A stretch of DNA of 64,000 nt from positions 1-64,000 of the forward strand of contig JBMNIG010000028.1 of the NCBI GenBank assembly GCA_050950785.1, read 5' to 3'. This DNA is from JAAYOS01 sp050950785. GTDB lineage: Bacteria > Bacillota > Clostridia > Oscillospirales > JAAYOS01. The notes beneath the pieces were generated by a model. It saw nothing but the letters and a program-made list of their open reading frames with translations. It had not been told where the DNA came from and did not search any database. Position numbers and translations under genes: made by a program. This document shows positions 27,840 to 36,145 of this stretch, one piece after another; the stretch's first letter is position 1, and each line of letters begins with the position of its first letter.

Positions 27840-29711
27840 ATGGAAAATCAAACCTTTATACGTGTAAAAGAAAAAGTAAAGAGTCTGCCCCTTGAACCCG
27901 GTGTCTATATTATGCTTGATGCAAGTGGCAAAGTCATCTATGTGGGAAAGGCCAAACAGCTCAAAAACCGTGTCAGCCAATATTTTCAAGATTCTCAGGG
28001 GCATTCACAAAAGACTCGAAACATGGTTTCCCAGATCCATGATTTCGACTATATTGTGGCAGCAAGCGAGTTTGAAGCGCTTGTGCTCGAATGCTCGCTT
28101 ATCAAGCGCCATATGCCAAAATACAACATCCTGCTCAAGGACGGGAAGGGTTATCCCTTTATTAGAATCAATCTTAAGGAGCCATATCCCCGGTTCACGA
28201 TGGAGCCCAAACTGAAAAGTGACGGGGCAAAATATTTCGGACCATATGGTGGCCGGCACACTACCGCAAAGATCATCGAAGCGCTGCAGGATGCTTTTCT
28301 GCTGCCCGACTGCGAACGCAGCTTTCCAAGGGACATCGGAAAGGAAAGGCCATGCTTGCGATACCATATGAAGAAATGTATTGCACCATGCAAAGAGTCG
28401 ACGGATCATGAAGGATTTTTGGAATTGGTCACTCAGGCGGTTTCTTTGCTTGAAGGAAAGTACGAAAATGTTTTGAAGGAAATCCGAAGTGAGATGGAGC
28501 AGGCTGCTGAGGAGCTGTTGTTTGAAAAGGCGGCAGCCCTTCGTGACAGATATAATGCAATTTCGCGTCTTGGACAACGGCAGAATGTCGTTTCAAGCTT
28601 TAAGGCTGATACTGATGTTGTGGGTTACTACGATGGCCCAAGGAAAGCCATTGCAATATTGCATTACATCGACGGGATGTTGCTTGAAAAAGATGTCACA
28701 CTTGTGGACAACTTCGTTGAGGATAATGCATCAGACATGATCGATGCATATATAACTCAGTTCTATAGCGGTAGATCCGCTCTTCCGCGCTTCATATTGC
28801 TGCCGGTGGACATCGAAAACAGGGAAAGTCTTGAAAAATTGCTGTCCGATGCGGCTGGTCGCAAGGTGGAAATAGCAGTCCCCCAAAGGGGGAAAAAGCT
28901 TGATATGGTCAGGCTTGCAGAAAAGAATGCACAGGAAGAGGCGGAACGGCTGGCTACCAGGAAGGATCGTAGGGAAAGAAATCTAAGGATCCTGCAGAAA
29001 GCGCTGGGACTTGAAGAGATGCCGCGTAGAATTGAGGCCTATGACATTTCCAACCTTGCCGGAAGTGACATAGTGGCATCTATGACGGTGTTTGAAGATG
29101 GCGCACCGCTGAAAAAGGGATACAGGAGATTTAAGATCAAGGCGACCCAAGGCCAGGATGACTATGGGTCTATGAGGGAGGTACTTACCCGTAGATTCCG
29201 TAGGCTCCTTGAAGGGGATGAGAAGTTTGGCAAAAAACCTGACCTGTTGCTTGTGGACGGTGGAGCACAACACGCAAAAATTGCTGCCGGGGTCATCTCC
29301 GAGGCAGGATTGTCCATACCTGTTTACGGAATGGTCAAAGACGGCAGGCATCGGACGCGGGCACTTGTATTGCCAAACGGAAGTGAAGTTGGTATAACGG
29401 AAGTTCCTCAGCTTTTTTCGATGATTGGAAAAATTCAGGAGGAGACCCACCGCTTTGCCATAGAATATAACAGATCGATGCGGAAAAGGCGAGTATCGGG
29501 CTCTGAGCTGGATAAAATAGAGGGTGTGGGACCGGTAAGGAAAAAGGCTCTACTTAAAAAGTTCCGTAGCATTAAAGCTATTAAGTCCGCTTCGGTTGAG
29601 GAGCTTGCAGAGGTGGTGCCTATAAGCACGGCCGAGTCTATAAGACGGTATTTCGCCCCTAAGCAGGATGAAGTAAATAATGAAGGCACATTTAAGGAGG
29701 ACGCTCAATGA
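27840..29711 (+). CDS. uvrC: excinuclease ABC subunit C
   Basis: Dual-incision nuclease (623 residues) of nucleotide excision repair, working with UvrA and UvrB. Order: GIY-YIG domain (PGVYIMLDASGKVIYVGKA), Cys cluster (LPDCERSF, CLRYHMKKCIAPC), UvrB-binding UVR motif, RNase H-like endonuclease domain (EAYDISNLAG, LLVDGGAQH) and C-terminal helix-hairpin-helix pair (LDKIEGVGPVRKKALL). Here the first residue of the usual GIY is V (GVY), which is common. Overlaps rsmD by four bases. No LexA box seen upstream. Confidence 0.95.
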   Translation: MENQTFIRVKEKVKSLPLEPGVYIMLDASGKVIYVGKAKQLKNRVSQYFQDSQGHSQKTRNMVSQIHDFDYIVAASEFEALVLECSLIKRHMPKYNILLKDGKGYPFIRINLKEPYPRFTMEPKLKSDGAKYFGPYGGRHTTAKIIEALQDAFLLPDCERSFPRDIGKERPCLRYHMKKCIAPCKESTDHEGFLELVTQAVSLLEGKYENVLKEIRSEMEQAAEELLFEKAAALRDRYNAISRLGQRQNVVSSFKADTDVVGYYDGPRKAIAILHYIDGMLLEKDVTLVDNFVEDNASDMIDAYITQFYSGRSALPRFILLPVDIENRESLEKLLSDAAGRKVEIAVPQRGKKLDMVRLAEKNAQEEAERLATRKDRRERNLRILQKALGLEEMPRRIEAYDISNLAGSDIVASMTVFEDGAPLKKGYRRFKIKATQGQDDYGSMREVLTRRFRRLLEGDEKFGKKPDLLLVDGGAQHAKIAAGVISEAGLSIPVYGMVKDGRHRTRALVLPNGSEVGITEVPQLFSMIGKIQEETHRFAIEYNRSMRKRRVSGSELDKIEGVGPVRKKALLKKFRSIKAIKSASVEELAEVVPISTAESIRRYFAPKQDEVNNEGTFKEDAQ

Positions 29712-30262
29712 GAATAATATCCGGAAGCCAGCGCGGCAGAAAGCTTTTAAGTCTTGAGGGACAACATACGCGTCCTACCTCGGAAAAGGTAAAGGAAGCT
29801 TTATTCAGTATAATTCAATTTGAGATCGAAGGCAGACGAGTTCTTGACCTGTTTGCCGGTTCCGGGCAGTTGGGTCTGGAAGCCCTTAGCAGGGGTGCTC
29901 GGGAATGTGTGTTTGTCGACAATGACAGGAATGCGATGCAGATAATACGTCAAAACGCTGAAAAGTGTGGCTTTACAAGTATGTCGCGGTTTCTTCAAAA
30001 TGACTATTCAACGGTATTAAAGCGGACGGGCGAGAAGTTCGACATAATACTGATCGATCCGCCATACGCATCGTCATATTATCACAATTCTCTAAAACTT
30101 TTATCAACATTTGACATTCTGGCACAGAATGGTATAATTATTTTCGAAAGCGAATCCGACATGGAATTGCCAGAATCTGTCGGTACGATTCAAAGAGTAA
30201 AAGAATACAAATACGGAAGAACCAAACTTACAGTTTACCGAAACAAAACGGCAGACGATTGA
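29708..30262 (+). CDS. rsmD: 16S rRNA (guanine966-N2)-methyltransferase
   Basis: SAM-dependent methyltransferase (184 residues). It carries the RsmD start RIISGSQRGRKL, the TRPTSEKVKEALF segment, SAM motif LDLFAGSGQLGLEALSRGA and catalytic IDPPY. Starts inside the end of uvrC (ATGA) and is followed after 25 bases by coaD, the usual rsmD-coaD pairing. Confidence 0.94.
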   Translation: MRIISGSQRGRKLLSLEGQHTRPTSEKVKEALFSIIQFEIEGRRVLDLFAGSGQLGLEALSRGARECVFVDNDRNAMQIIRQNAEKCGFTSMSRFLQNDYSTVLKRTGEKFDIILIDPPYASSYYHNSLKLLSTFDILAQNGIIIFESESDMELPESVGTIQRVKEYKYGRTKLTVYRNKTADD

Positions 30263-30287
30263 TACAAAGCAGTCTGCGGAGGACCAC

Positions 30288-30767
30288 ATGAGAATTGCCA
30301 TATATCCTGGATCGTTCGACCCGGTAAACACCGGCCATTTAGACATTATAAAAAGGGCCGCCCGGCTGTTTGACAAGCTGTATGTTGCAGTGATGGTAAA
30401 TGTTGAAAAGAAGACATCGTTTACATGGCAGGAGCGTGTCGACCTGCTTAATAGGGTGGTTTCCGGTTTTAGTAATGTCGAAGTTGTAAGTGATGGCGGA
30501 TTGCTTGCACAATTTGCTTCTTCACTTGGAGCTAAGACAATCGTCAAGGGAATCAGGAATCTAAGCGATTTTGAAGCTGAGCATCAAATGGCTCTGATAA
30601 ATGCAAGTTTGAACCATGAGCTCGACACTGTTTTACTCCCTGCCGACAGTCGTTATATGCACGTCAGTTCAACTGCTGTTCGAGCTGTTGCCGCCATGGG
30701 CGGTGACCTTACAGGTTTAGTACCGGCCGAGATTATACCGGACATCAAAGAAAAACTGTGCAGGTAG
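30288..30767 (+). CDS. coaD: phosphopantetheine adenylyltransferase
   Basis: Fourth step of coenzyme A synthesis: transfers AMP from ATP to 4'-phosphopantetheine. 159 residues with the nucleotidyltransferase motifs YPGSFDPVNTGHLDII and the C-terminal YMHVSSTAVRAVAAMGGD. GGAGG precedes the ATG. Typical length and context. Confidence 0.95.
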   Translation: MRIAIYPGSFDPVNTGHLDIIKRAARLFDKLYVAVMVNVEKKTSFTWQERVDLLNRVVSGFSNVEVVSDGGLLAQFASSLGAKTIVKGIRNLSDFEAEHQMALINASLNHELDTVLLPADSRYMHVSSTAVRAVAAMGGDLTGLVPAEIIPDIKEKLCR

Positions 30768-30799
30768 GAGCACAACTAAGAGCAGGAAGGGTGAGTCGG

Positions 30800-31258
30800 A
30801 TGGCAGAAGGCGTAGAAGAACTATTGACCGTATTGTACAATATGATACAGGACTCATTTGCTTTACCCTTTGGTAGGACAAAATGTGTCATTGATCGCTC
30901 CCGCGCCATGGAACTGATAGAAGAGATCAATGCTCTGCTTCCAAGCGACCTTGAACAAGCCAGGAAGATCGTTGAAGCCAAAAATGAAATATTGGGTAAT
31001 GCAAAACGGGAGTCTGAAGCGATCAGACGACAGGCAGAAGAGCGTGCAAGGGCTATGGTGTCTCGTGAAGAGATAACACTGACCGCCCGTCAAAAGGCCA
31101 ATGATCTTGTGGCGGCAGCCGAAAACAAGGCTAAGGAAATCAGATTAGCCACAAATCAATACGTGGACGACGCATTGAAAAGGACCGAAGAGGCACTCAA
31201 TGAGGCGCTAAATGAGGTTCGCAACTCCCGCAGCAAATTCAAATCCGCCGCGAAATAA
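30800..31258 (+). CDS. coiled-coil protein downstream of coaD
   Basis: 152 residues, mostly one long predicted coiled coil rich in Ala, Glu and Arg (KRESEAIRRQAEERARAM onward), after a short N-terminal segment (AEGVEELLTVLYNMIQDSF). Proteins like this are often found next to coaD in Clostridia and are sometimes labelled ATPase subunit-like because of the coiled coil; DivIVA-like scaffolding is another possibility. The ATG at 30800 follows GGAAGGG. Ends the uvrC-rsmD-coaD unit with a strong terminator. Confidence 0.65.
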   Translation: MAEGVEELLTVLYNMIQDSFALPFGRTKCVIDRSRAMELIEEINALLPSDLEQARKIVEAKNEILGNAKRESEAIRRQAEERARAMVSREEITLTARQKANDLVAAAENKAKEIRLATNQYVDDALKRTEEALNEALNEVRNSRSKFKSAAK

Positions 31259-31283
31259 TACGGCATTACAACTAAAATGACCT

Positions 31284-31331
31284 CAACACCCTTACTACAC
31301 ACAGAGTGTGAAGCAAGGGTGTTGTTTTTTT
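31284..31331 (+). terminator. rho-independent terminator of the uvrC-coaD unit
   Basis: Perfect 10-base stem caacaccctt / aagggtgttg followed by seven T. Confidence 0.9.
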
Positions 31332-31437
31332 GACTGTATAAATGTCACGAATTGCCGACATATGCACAACATATCGTCAGGTTAACATAAAATCAATACA
31401 ACATATTGTCAACCAGTCAATTTGTCTCACAGAATGC

Positions 31438-31451
31438 GGAACATATGTTCG
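31438..31451. promoter_or_regulatory. LexA-like (SOS) box 1
   Basis: GGAACATATGTTCG matches the Gram-positive LexA consensus CGAACRNRYGTTYG at all but the first base. Confidence 0.55.
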
Positions 31452-31482
31452 TTCGCAAAGCAATCGAACATATGTTTTTTAT
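31440..31482 (+). terminator. terminator-like hairpin made of the two LexA-like boxes
   Basis: acatatgttcg (from 31441) pairs with cgaacatatgt (31465-31475) and is followed by a T-rich stretch. It may be a real terminator, or just two adjacent copies of a palindromic operator that happen to pair. Confidence 0.45.
31465..31478. promoter_or_regulatory. LexA-like (SOS) box 2
   Basis: CGAACATATGTTTT matches CGAACRNRYGTTYG except for the last base; 27 bases from box 1. Confidence 0.5.
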
Positions 31483-31548
31483 TTCGATAATAGGCCATAA
31501 ACTGCAAAAAAGGGGGCAAAAATAATGTAAATAGTTTAAAAATACATC

Positions 31549-31577
31549 TTGCATTTTTTTGAGTTACAGCTTATACT
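31549..31577 (+). promoter_or_regulatory. sigma-A promoter of the dcw cluster
   Basis: TTGCAT (31549-31554), 17-base spacer, TATACT (31572-31577). Confidence 0.75.
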
Positions 31578-31587
31578 AAAACTAGCG

Positions 31588-31603
31588 GTGGAGCAAAGTG
31601 GAG
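31588..31603 (+). promoter_or_regulatory. MraZ boxes
   Basis: Two direct copies of GTGGAG ten bases apart (31588-31593 and 31598-31603), the second as AAAGTGGAG, directly after the -10. A third, degenerate copy (GTTGGA, 31612-31617) follows. Such repeats are the known binding sites of MraZ on its own promoter. Confidence 0.7.
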
Positions 31604-31629
31604 CGTTTAGGGTTGGATTCCCACAAAAG

Positions 31630-31662
31630 ACCACCACGGGACAAAACTACCGCGGGACAAAG
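31630..31662 (+). repeat. direct repeat in the mraZ leader
   Basis: CGGGACAAA occurs twice about 16 bases apart in the roughly 165-base leader. Function unknown. Confidence 0.4.
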
Positions 31663-31752
31663 ACCTAAAAAGTTGAAGTCCTAAGATCCAACAGTGTAAA
31701 AGAAACAAAGACGTAAAGCGTAAAGACATAGAATATAAAAGAGGCACTCGCC

Positions 31753-32170
31753 ATGACAGGTACCTTCAGGCACAACATCGACCAAAAAGGAAGACTGTTC
31801 ATTCCCGCGAAGCTGCGTGAGGAGCTTGGCGAGAGCTTTTATGTCACAAAGGAAGTTGACAACTGCCTAGTGGTCTACCCAAACCAGGTCTGGAAGGAGA
31901 TCGAGGAGAAGCTGGCAGCACTTCCACGCTCGAAAGCTAGAAGTTTACAGAGGATGATTTTTGGAAGCGCTGAAAAGTGTGAACCTGACGCGCAGGGAAG
32001 AATAGTTATTCCACAGCACCTAAGGGAGTATGCCGGACTTGATAAAGAAGTAGCCATAATTGGTGTTTCTAATCGTGCTGAGATATGGGATGCCGCGAAG
32101 TGGGATAAGATAAACGAGGAATATACAGCTGAAAGTCTCGAGGGAGGCTATGGAGATTTTGGGAATATGA
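31753..32170 (+). CDS. mraZ: MraZ transcriptional regulator (frame fused to rsmH as sequenced)
   Basis: AbrB-like ring-forming DNA-binding protein that controls the dcw cluster. It has both MraZ half-repeats: FRHNIDQKGRLFIPAKLREEL and CEPDAQGRIVIPQHLREYAG. As sequenced there is no stop before rsmH and the frame runs on as a 463-residue fusion to 33144. However, deleting one T from the TTTT at 32157-32160 gives the usual MraZ ending DLGI followed by TGA at 32168-32170, which overlaps an ATG (ATGA) that starts rsmH. I therefore annotate two genes and treat the fusion as a probable one-base indel. Confidence 0.85.
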
Positions 32171-33144
32171 CAGACTTCGAACAAAGTGACCTCAACGGCA
32201 ACGGCCAAGACGGAAAAACTCACACACCGGTCTTACTTCAAGAATCAATTGAATCACTAAACATCAGACCGGACGGTGTCTATGTGGATCTGACTTTGGG
32301 AAGGGGAGGACATTCCTCCGCCATTGCGCAAAAGCTTGATACAGGGAGACTGCTTTGTTTTGATCGGGATCAGGAAGCAATAGATGAAGCTGCGGTTAGG
32401 CTTGCTGGATTTGGCGATAAAGTGACGCTTATAAAAAGCGACTTTAGAGAAGTAACGCAGCGACTGTCTGAGTTAGGCATATTTAGCATAGACGGAATTA
32501 TGATGGATCTTGGAGTGTCATCACCCCAGCTGGACAATGTTGAGCGCGGGTTTTCTTATTCTAAGGATGCGGCCCTTGATATGAGAATGGACAGGCAGTC
32601 TGAACTGAGTGCTGCAGATATCGTAAACGACTGGGACTATGAGGACATCAAGAGGATCCTTTATGAGTACGGCGAAGAGCGTTATGCTCCGAGAATAGCA
32701 TCAAAGATAGTATCCAATCGACCGATCCACACCACGTTACAGCTTGCGGAGATAATAAGAAGTGCAATGCCTGCAAAGGCGCTTAGGGAAAAACAACATC
32801 CCGCGAAACGCACTTTCCAGGCAATCAGAATTGCGGTCAACGATGAGTTGGGTGCCCTAAGGGATGCCCTTGAGGCGGGAGAAAAACTCCTATCTCCCGG
32901 AGGAAGGATCGCGGTGATCACCTTCCACTCCCTGGAAGACAAAATCGTAAAGAAGTTTTTTGTAGACAAGGCTAAGGGTTGCGTGTGCCCACCTGAATTT
33001 CCGGTATGTGTATGCGGACGCAAGCCTACCCTGAAGATAATTTACAGAAAGCCGGTATTGCCAACAGAAAAGGAAATAACAGATAATCCCCGTTCAAGGA
33101 GCGCAAAACTGCGCGTGGCAGAGAAAATGGGGCTTGGAGGATAA
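32167..33144 (+). CDS. rsmH: 16S rRNA (cytosine1402-N4)-methyltransferase
   Basis: SAM-dependent methyltransferase of 325 residues modifying the ribosomal P site. Family marks: THTPVLLQESIESLNI, VDLTLGRGGHS (SAM loop), GIMMDLGVSSPQLD, RGFSYSKDAALDMRMD, TFQAIRIAVNDEL and ITFHSLEDKIVK. The ATG at 32167-32169 is the expected start; as sequenced it is in frame with mraZ (see mraZ). It is followed by ftsL after 4 bases. Confidence 0.92.
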   Translation: MTDFEQSDLNGNGQDGKTHTPVLLQESIESLNIRPDGVYVDLTLGRGGHSSAIAQKLDTGRLLCFDRDQEAIDEAAVRLAGFGDKVTLIKSDFREVTQRLSELGIFSIDGIMMDLGVSSPQLDNVERGFSYSKDAALDMRMDRQSELSAADIVNDWDYEDIKRILYEYGEERYAPRIASKIVSNRPIHTTLQLAEIIRSAMPAKALREKQHPAKRTFQAIRIAVNDELGALRDALEAGEKLLSPGGRIAVITFHSLEDKIVKKFFVDKAKGCVCPPEFPVCVCGRKPTLKIIYRKPVLPTEKEITDNPRSRSAKLRVAEKMGLGG

Positions 33145-33148
33145 TGAT

Positions 33149-33697
33149 ATGTCGTCGAGTGCAGCAAGAAAACTGGAATACAGTGGAAAGATTGCTTATG
33201 ACCTTTCGCGTTTTGATAAGCGCAAAAGGGTACGGGACGCGCTTGAGCATGAGCCGGTAGCCGTTCCGCGCCCCATTGCAAAACCAGGGGAACGCGCAAG
33301 AACAGCTGTTAAGGCAGAGTCGAAGTCGAGGTCGGCTGTATCTGCTGTTATGGTTCTGGGCTTTATTATTGCGGCTGTTTTGATGTTCTGTATCGTCCTC
33401 AATTATATGCGTCTCAACGAGCTGACAATAGAGGTCCACTCGCTGCAGACGGAGTTGATGGAGCTGAAAAACCAAGCCGCTGTCCTGAAGGTGAAAAACG
33501 AACAGACTCTCAACAGCAGGCGTATTGAAGAATTGGCCCAGGAGATGGGTATGGTGCGCCCAACGAAAGATCAGATAAGCTATATCGACTTATCGCATCA
33601 TGACCATGGTGTTGTATATTTGGCACCCGAGAAAGGCAGCGATTTCCTTAACGGCATAAAGACCTTCTTCTTTGCGGCAATCGACTTTTTTAAGTGA
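33149..33697 (+). CDS. ftsL: FtsL-like division protein
   Basis: Bitopic membrane protein (182 residues) of the FtsL/DivIC type: a 70-residue basic cytoplasmic region, one helix (about 73-92, VMVLGFIIAAVLMFCIVLNY) and an extracytoplasmic coiled coil (LQTELMELKNQAAVLKVKNEQ). It would form a complex with FtsQ and the septal synthase. FtsL proteins are poorly conserved; position between rsmH and the PBP gene is the main support. GGAGG with 7 bases spacing fixes the ATG at 33149. Confidence 0.82.
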   Translation: MSSSAARKLEYSGKIAYDLSRFDKRKRVRDALEHEPVAVPRPIAKPGERARTAVKAESKSRSAVSAVMVLGFIIAAVLMFCIVLNYMRLNELTIEVHSLQTELMELKNQAAVLKVKNEQTLNSRRIEELAQEMGMVRPTKDQISYIDLSHHDHGVVYLAPEKGSDFLNGIKTFFFAAIDFFK

Positions 33698-33815
33698 GCA
33701 TATTTTATGACTTGACGGTATATATTGGTATTACGATCCATGGGAGTGAGAATTGATTTCTTGCTCCCGTAGTATTATTACAGTGTAGCGGTGTACATCC
33801 AACGGGGGTGCTAAA

Positions 33816-36104
33816 ATGGCGGGCAAAAAAAATCGCACCGTTAAGACCGGACAGCGCAATATTTCCGCAGATCGACGTGCAAACCGACTGATACTCGGGA
33901 GAACGATTTTTTTGTTGATACTCTGTGGAGTTGTGATATTTATTCCGCTGGTAGCGCAGCTTTATAAAATACAGATCAAAGAGCACGACTTCTATGAACA
34001 AAAGGCAATAAGCCAACAGACAAGGCATACAACCATTTCGGCAAACCGCGGCACCATCTATGACCGGAACGGTAAGTCGCTGGCAATAAGCGCAAGTGTC
34101 GAAACAGTTTATATCGCGCCTGTCTATATTGAAAACGATGATCAGGCAGAACTCATAGCCGAGGGACTGGCTGAAATTTTAGATCTCAATTATGAAGACG
34201 TCTATAAAAAGACACAGAACAGAAAGTCTTACTATCAGGTTATTTTACGTAAAATCGAGAAGGAGACTGCTGACCGCGTCCGATCGTTCAAACAGGAGCA
34301 CAAGCTCAGAGCCATCCAGATAGAACCGGACACAAAAAGATATTATACATACGGGGATTTGGCTTCCCAGGTGATCGGTTTTGTGGGTGTTGATAATGAC
34401 GGTCTTGAGGGTATTGAAGCATATTATAACGAGTCGCTCACAGGAAAGGCCGGAAAGATCGTCTCGGCAAAGAATGCAAGGGGGACATCGATGTCCCTAA
34501 AGTACGAGAAATACTATGATCCGGAGGACGGAAAGAGCCTTGTGCTAACAATTGACGAGACGATCCAGCACATAATCGAAAAGCACCTTGAGCAGGCAGT
34601 CGTTGAAAACTACGTTGAAAACAGAGGCGCTGCGATCGCCATGGATGTAAAGACCGGGGAAATACTCGCCATGGCAGTTACAGGCGGTGCGGACTTAAAC
34701 GATGCCTGGGCTTTATCGGAGGAGGATCAAAAACTCTTAGAAGGCCTCGAGGGCGAGGAGTACTCCAAGAAGTTGGCCGAGCTTAGGCTGGAACAGTGGA
34801 GAAACAAGGCTGTTGCCGACACCTATGAACCGGGCTCCATTTATAAGCTGATCACTTCAGCTATAGCCTTGGAGGAGGATGTCATCGATCTCGATTGGTC
34901 CTACACATGCTCGGGCTCGATCAAGGTCGCAGGATGGTCGAAACCTATAAACTGCTGGAGACGATATGGGCACGGAACTCAGGATTTTACACGCACGCTA
35001 CAGAACTCATGCAACCCGGCATTTGTTACTGTAGGTCTCAAAATTGGTCAAGAGACCTTCTATAAATATATGCAGGCATTTGGATTTGGACAGAAAACAG
35101 GAGTGGATCTACCGGGTGAAGCGACCGGTCTACTCCATGACTATAAAACCTTCCTCTCCAACGACGTCTCTTTGGCTGTCTCAGCCTTTGGCCAGACATT
35201 TACAGTAACTCCGTTACAAATGATTTCAGCGGTATCCGCCCTTGCTAACGGCGGATATCTGATGAAGCCACACTTAGTAAAGGAGTATCTAGACTCAGAA
35301 GGCAATGTGATAGAGAGAGTGGAGCCTGAGGTTATTCGCCAGGTCATATCGGAGGAGACCTCTGCTACTATGCGCCATCTAATGGAACAAGTTGTAGCGG
35401 ACGGCAGCGGACGAAATGCACAGGTCAAAGGATACAGAATCGGTGGCAAGACCGCCACATCTGAGAAAATCATTGCAGGTCAGGACACTTACGGAAAATA
35501 CGTGGTTTCATTTGTTGCGGTAGCACCGGCCGATGAGCCACAGATCGCCCTGCTTGTACTGCTTGATACTCCTACCGGAGATATACCTGTTAATCAAAGG
35601 TCGGGTGGTTTTATTGCAGCTCCACTGGCAGGTAGGATACTTGCAGATATCTTGCCATACCTTGGCATAGAGCCTCAATATACAGGTGATGAACTGTTTG
35701 GAACCGACGTATTAGTACCTCGGCTTAAGGGACTTACTGAAAGTGAAGCAAAGCAGGAGCTGGACAAGAAAAAAATGAAATACAAGATAGTGGGTGACGG
35801 CGACGTTGTTACAGATCAGTTGCCCGCTTATGGAGCGAAGGTAACCAGTTCGGCAGAAGTTGTCCTCTACATGGGAGAGCAACTTCCTGAAGGGACAGTT
35901 GCAGTTCCTAACGTGATCATGATGTCCCCGGAGAAGGCCAACAAGATCCTGACGGATGCAGGTCTATACATGTTGCCGACAGGTGCCATAAAATCTAAAG
36001 TGTCTACAATAACGGCGATACATCAAAGTGTGCCTGCCGGGACACAGGTAAAACGTGGAACGGTTGTTGAGGTTGAATTTTTGGATACCAATGTAGGCGA
36101 TTAA
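33816..36104 (+). CDS. spoVD: penicillin-binding protein with PASTA domains (SpoVD/FtsI type)
   Basis: Class B transpeptidase (762 residues) cross-linking septal or spore-cortex peptidoglycan. One N-terminal membrane helix (about 30-50), dimerisation domain (NRGTIYDRNGKSLA), transpeptidase domain with SxxK at Ser341-Lys344 (GSIYK), SCN at 398-400 and KTA at 545-547, where most relatives have KTG; then two PASTA domains (about 630-690 and 695-758). PASTA repeats favour SpoVD over FtsI, but if this is the only class B PBP it may serve both roles. CGGGGGTG precedes the ATG. The 118-base gap before it holds a hairpin (gggag...ctccc), so it may have its own promoter. Confidence 0.88.
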   Translation: MAGKKNRTVKTGQRNISADRRANRLILGRTIFLLILCGVVIFIPLVAQLYKIQIKEHDFYEQKAISQQTRHTTISANRGTIYDRNGKSLAISASVETVYIAPVYIENDDQAELIAEGLAEILDLNYEDVYKKTQNRKSYYQVILRKIEKETADRVRSFKQEHKLRAIQIEPDTKRYYTYGDLASQVIGFVGVDNDGLEGIEAYYNESLTGKAGKIVSAKNARGTSMSLKYEKYYDPEDGKSLVLTIDETIQHIIEKHLEQAVVENYVENRGAAIAMDVKTGEILAMAVTGGADLNDAWALSEEDQKLLEGLEGEEYSKKLAELRLEQWRNKAVADTYEPGSIYKLITSAIALEEDVIDLDWSYTCSGSIKVAGWSKPINCWRRYGHGTQDFTRTLQNSCNPAFVTVGLKIGQETFYKYMQAFGFGQKTGVDLPGEATGLLHDYKTFLSNDVSLAVSAFGQTFTVTPLQMISAVSALANGGYLMKPHLVKEYLDSEGNVIERVEPEVIRQVISEETSATMRHLMEQVVADGSGRNAQVKGYRIGGKTATSEKIIAGQDTYGKYVVSFVAVAPADEPQIALLVLLDTPTGDIPVNQRSGGFIAAPLAGRILADILPYLGIEPQYTGDELFGTDVLVPRLKGLTESEAKQELDKKKMKYKIVGDGDVVTDQLPAYGAKVTSSAEVVLYMGEQLPEGTVAVPNVIMMSPEKANKILTDAGLYMLPTGAIKSKVSTITAIHQSVPAGTQVKRGTVVEVEFLDTNVGD

Positions 36105-36145
36105 GGCCGTTGAGTATCCTCAGGAATAAATGGAGGTGGCAGTCC

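Larger units (their letters stand above)
31332..31548. other. Intergenic region with repeated AACATAT motifs
   Basis: Part of a 494-base stretch without a gene. AACATAT occurs at about 31368, 31400, 31440 and 31467; the first two are the near-identical direct repeats AACATATCGTCA and AACATATTGTCA, the last two are LexA-like dyads. No open frame of note. Confidence 0.5.

Noticed and set aside
31753..33144. A genuine MraZ-RsmH fusion enzyme
   Set aside because: Not excluded, but a one-base T deletion restores the canonical MraZ ending and the ATGA overlap, and other genes here show the same type of indel.
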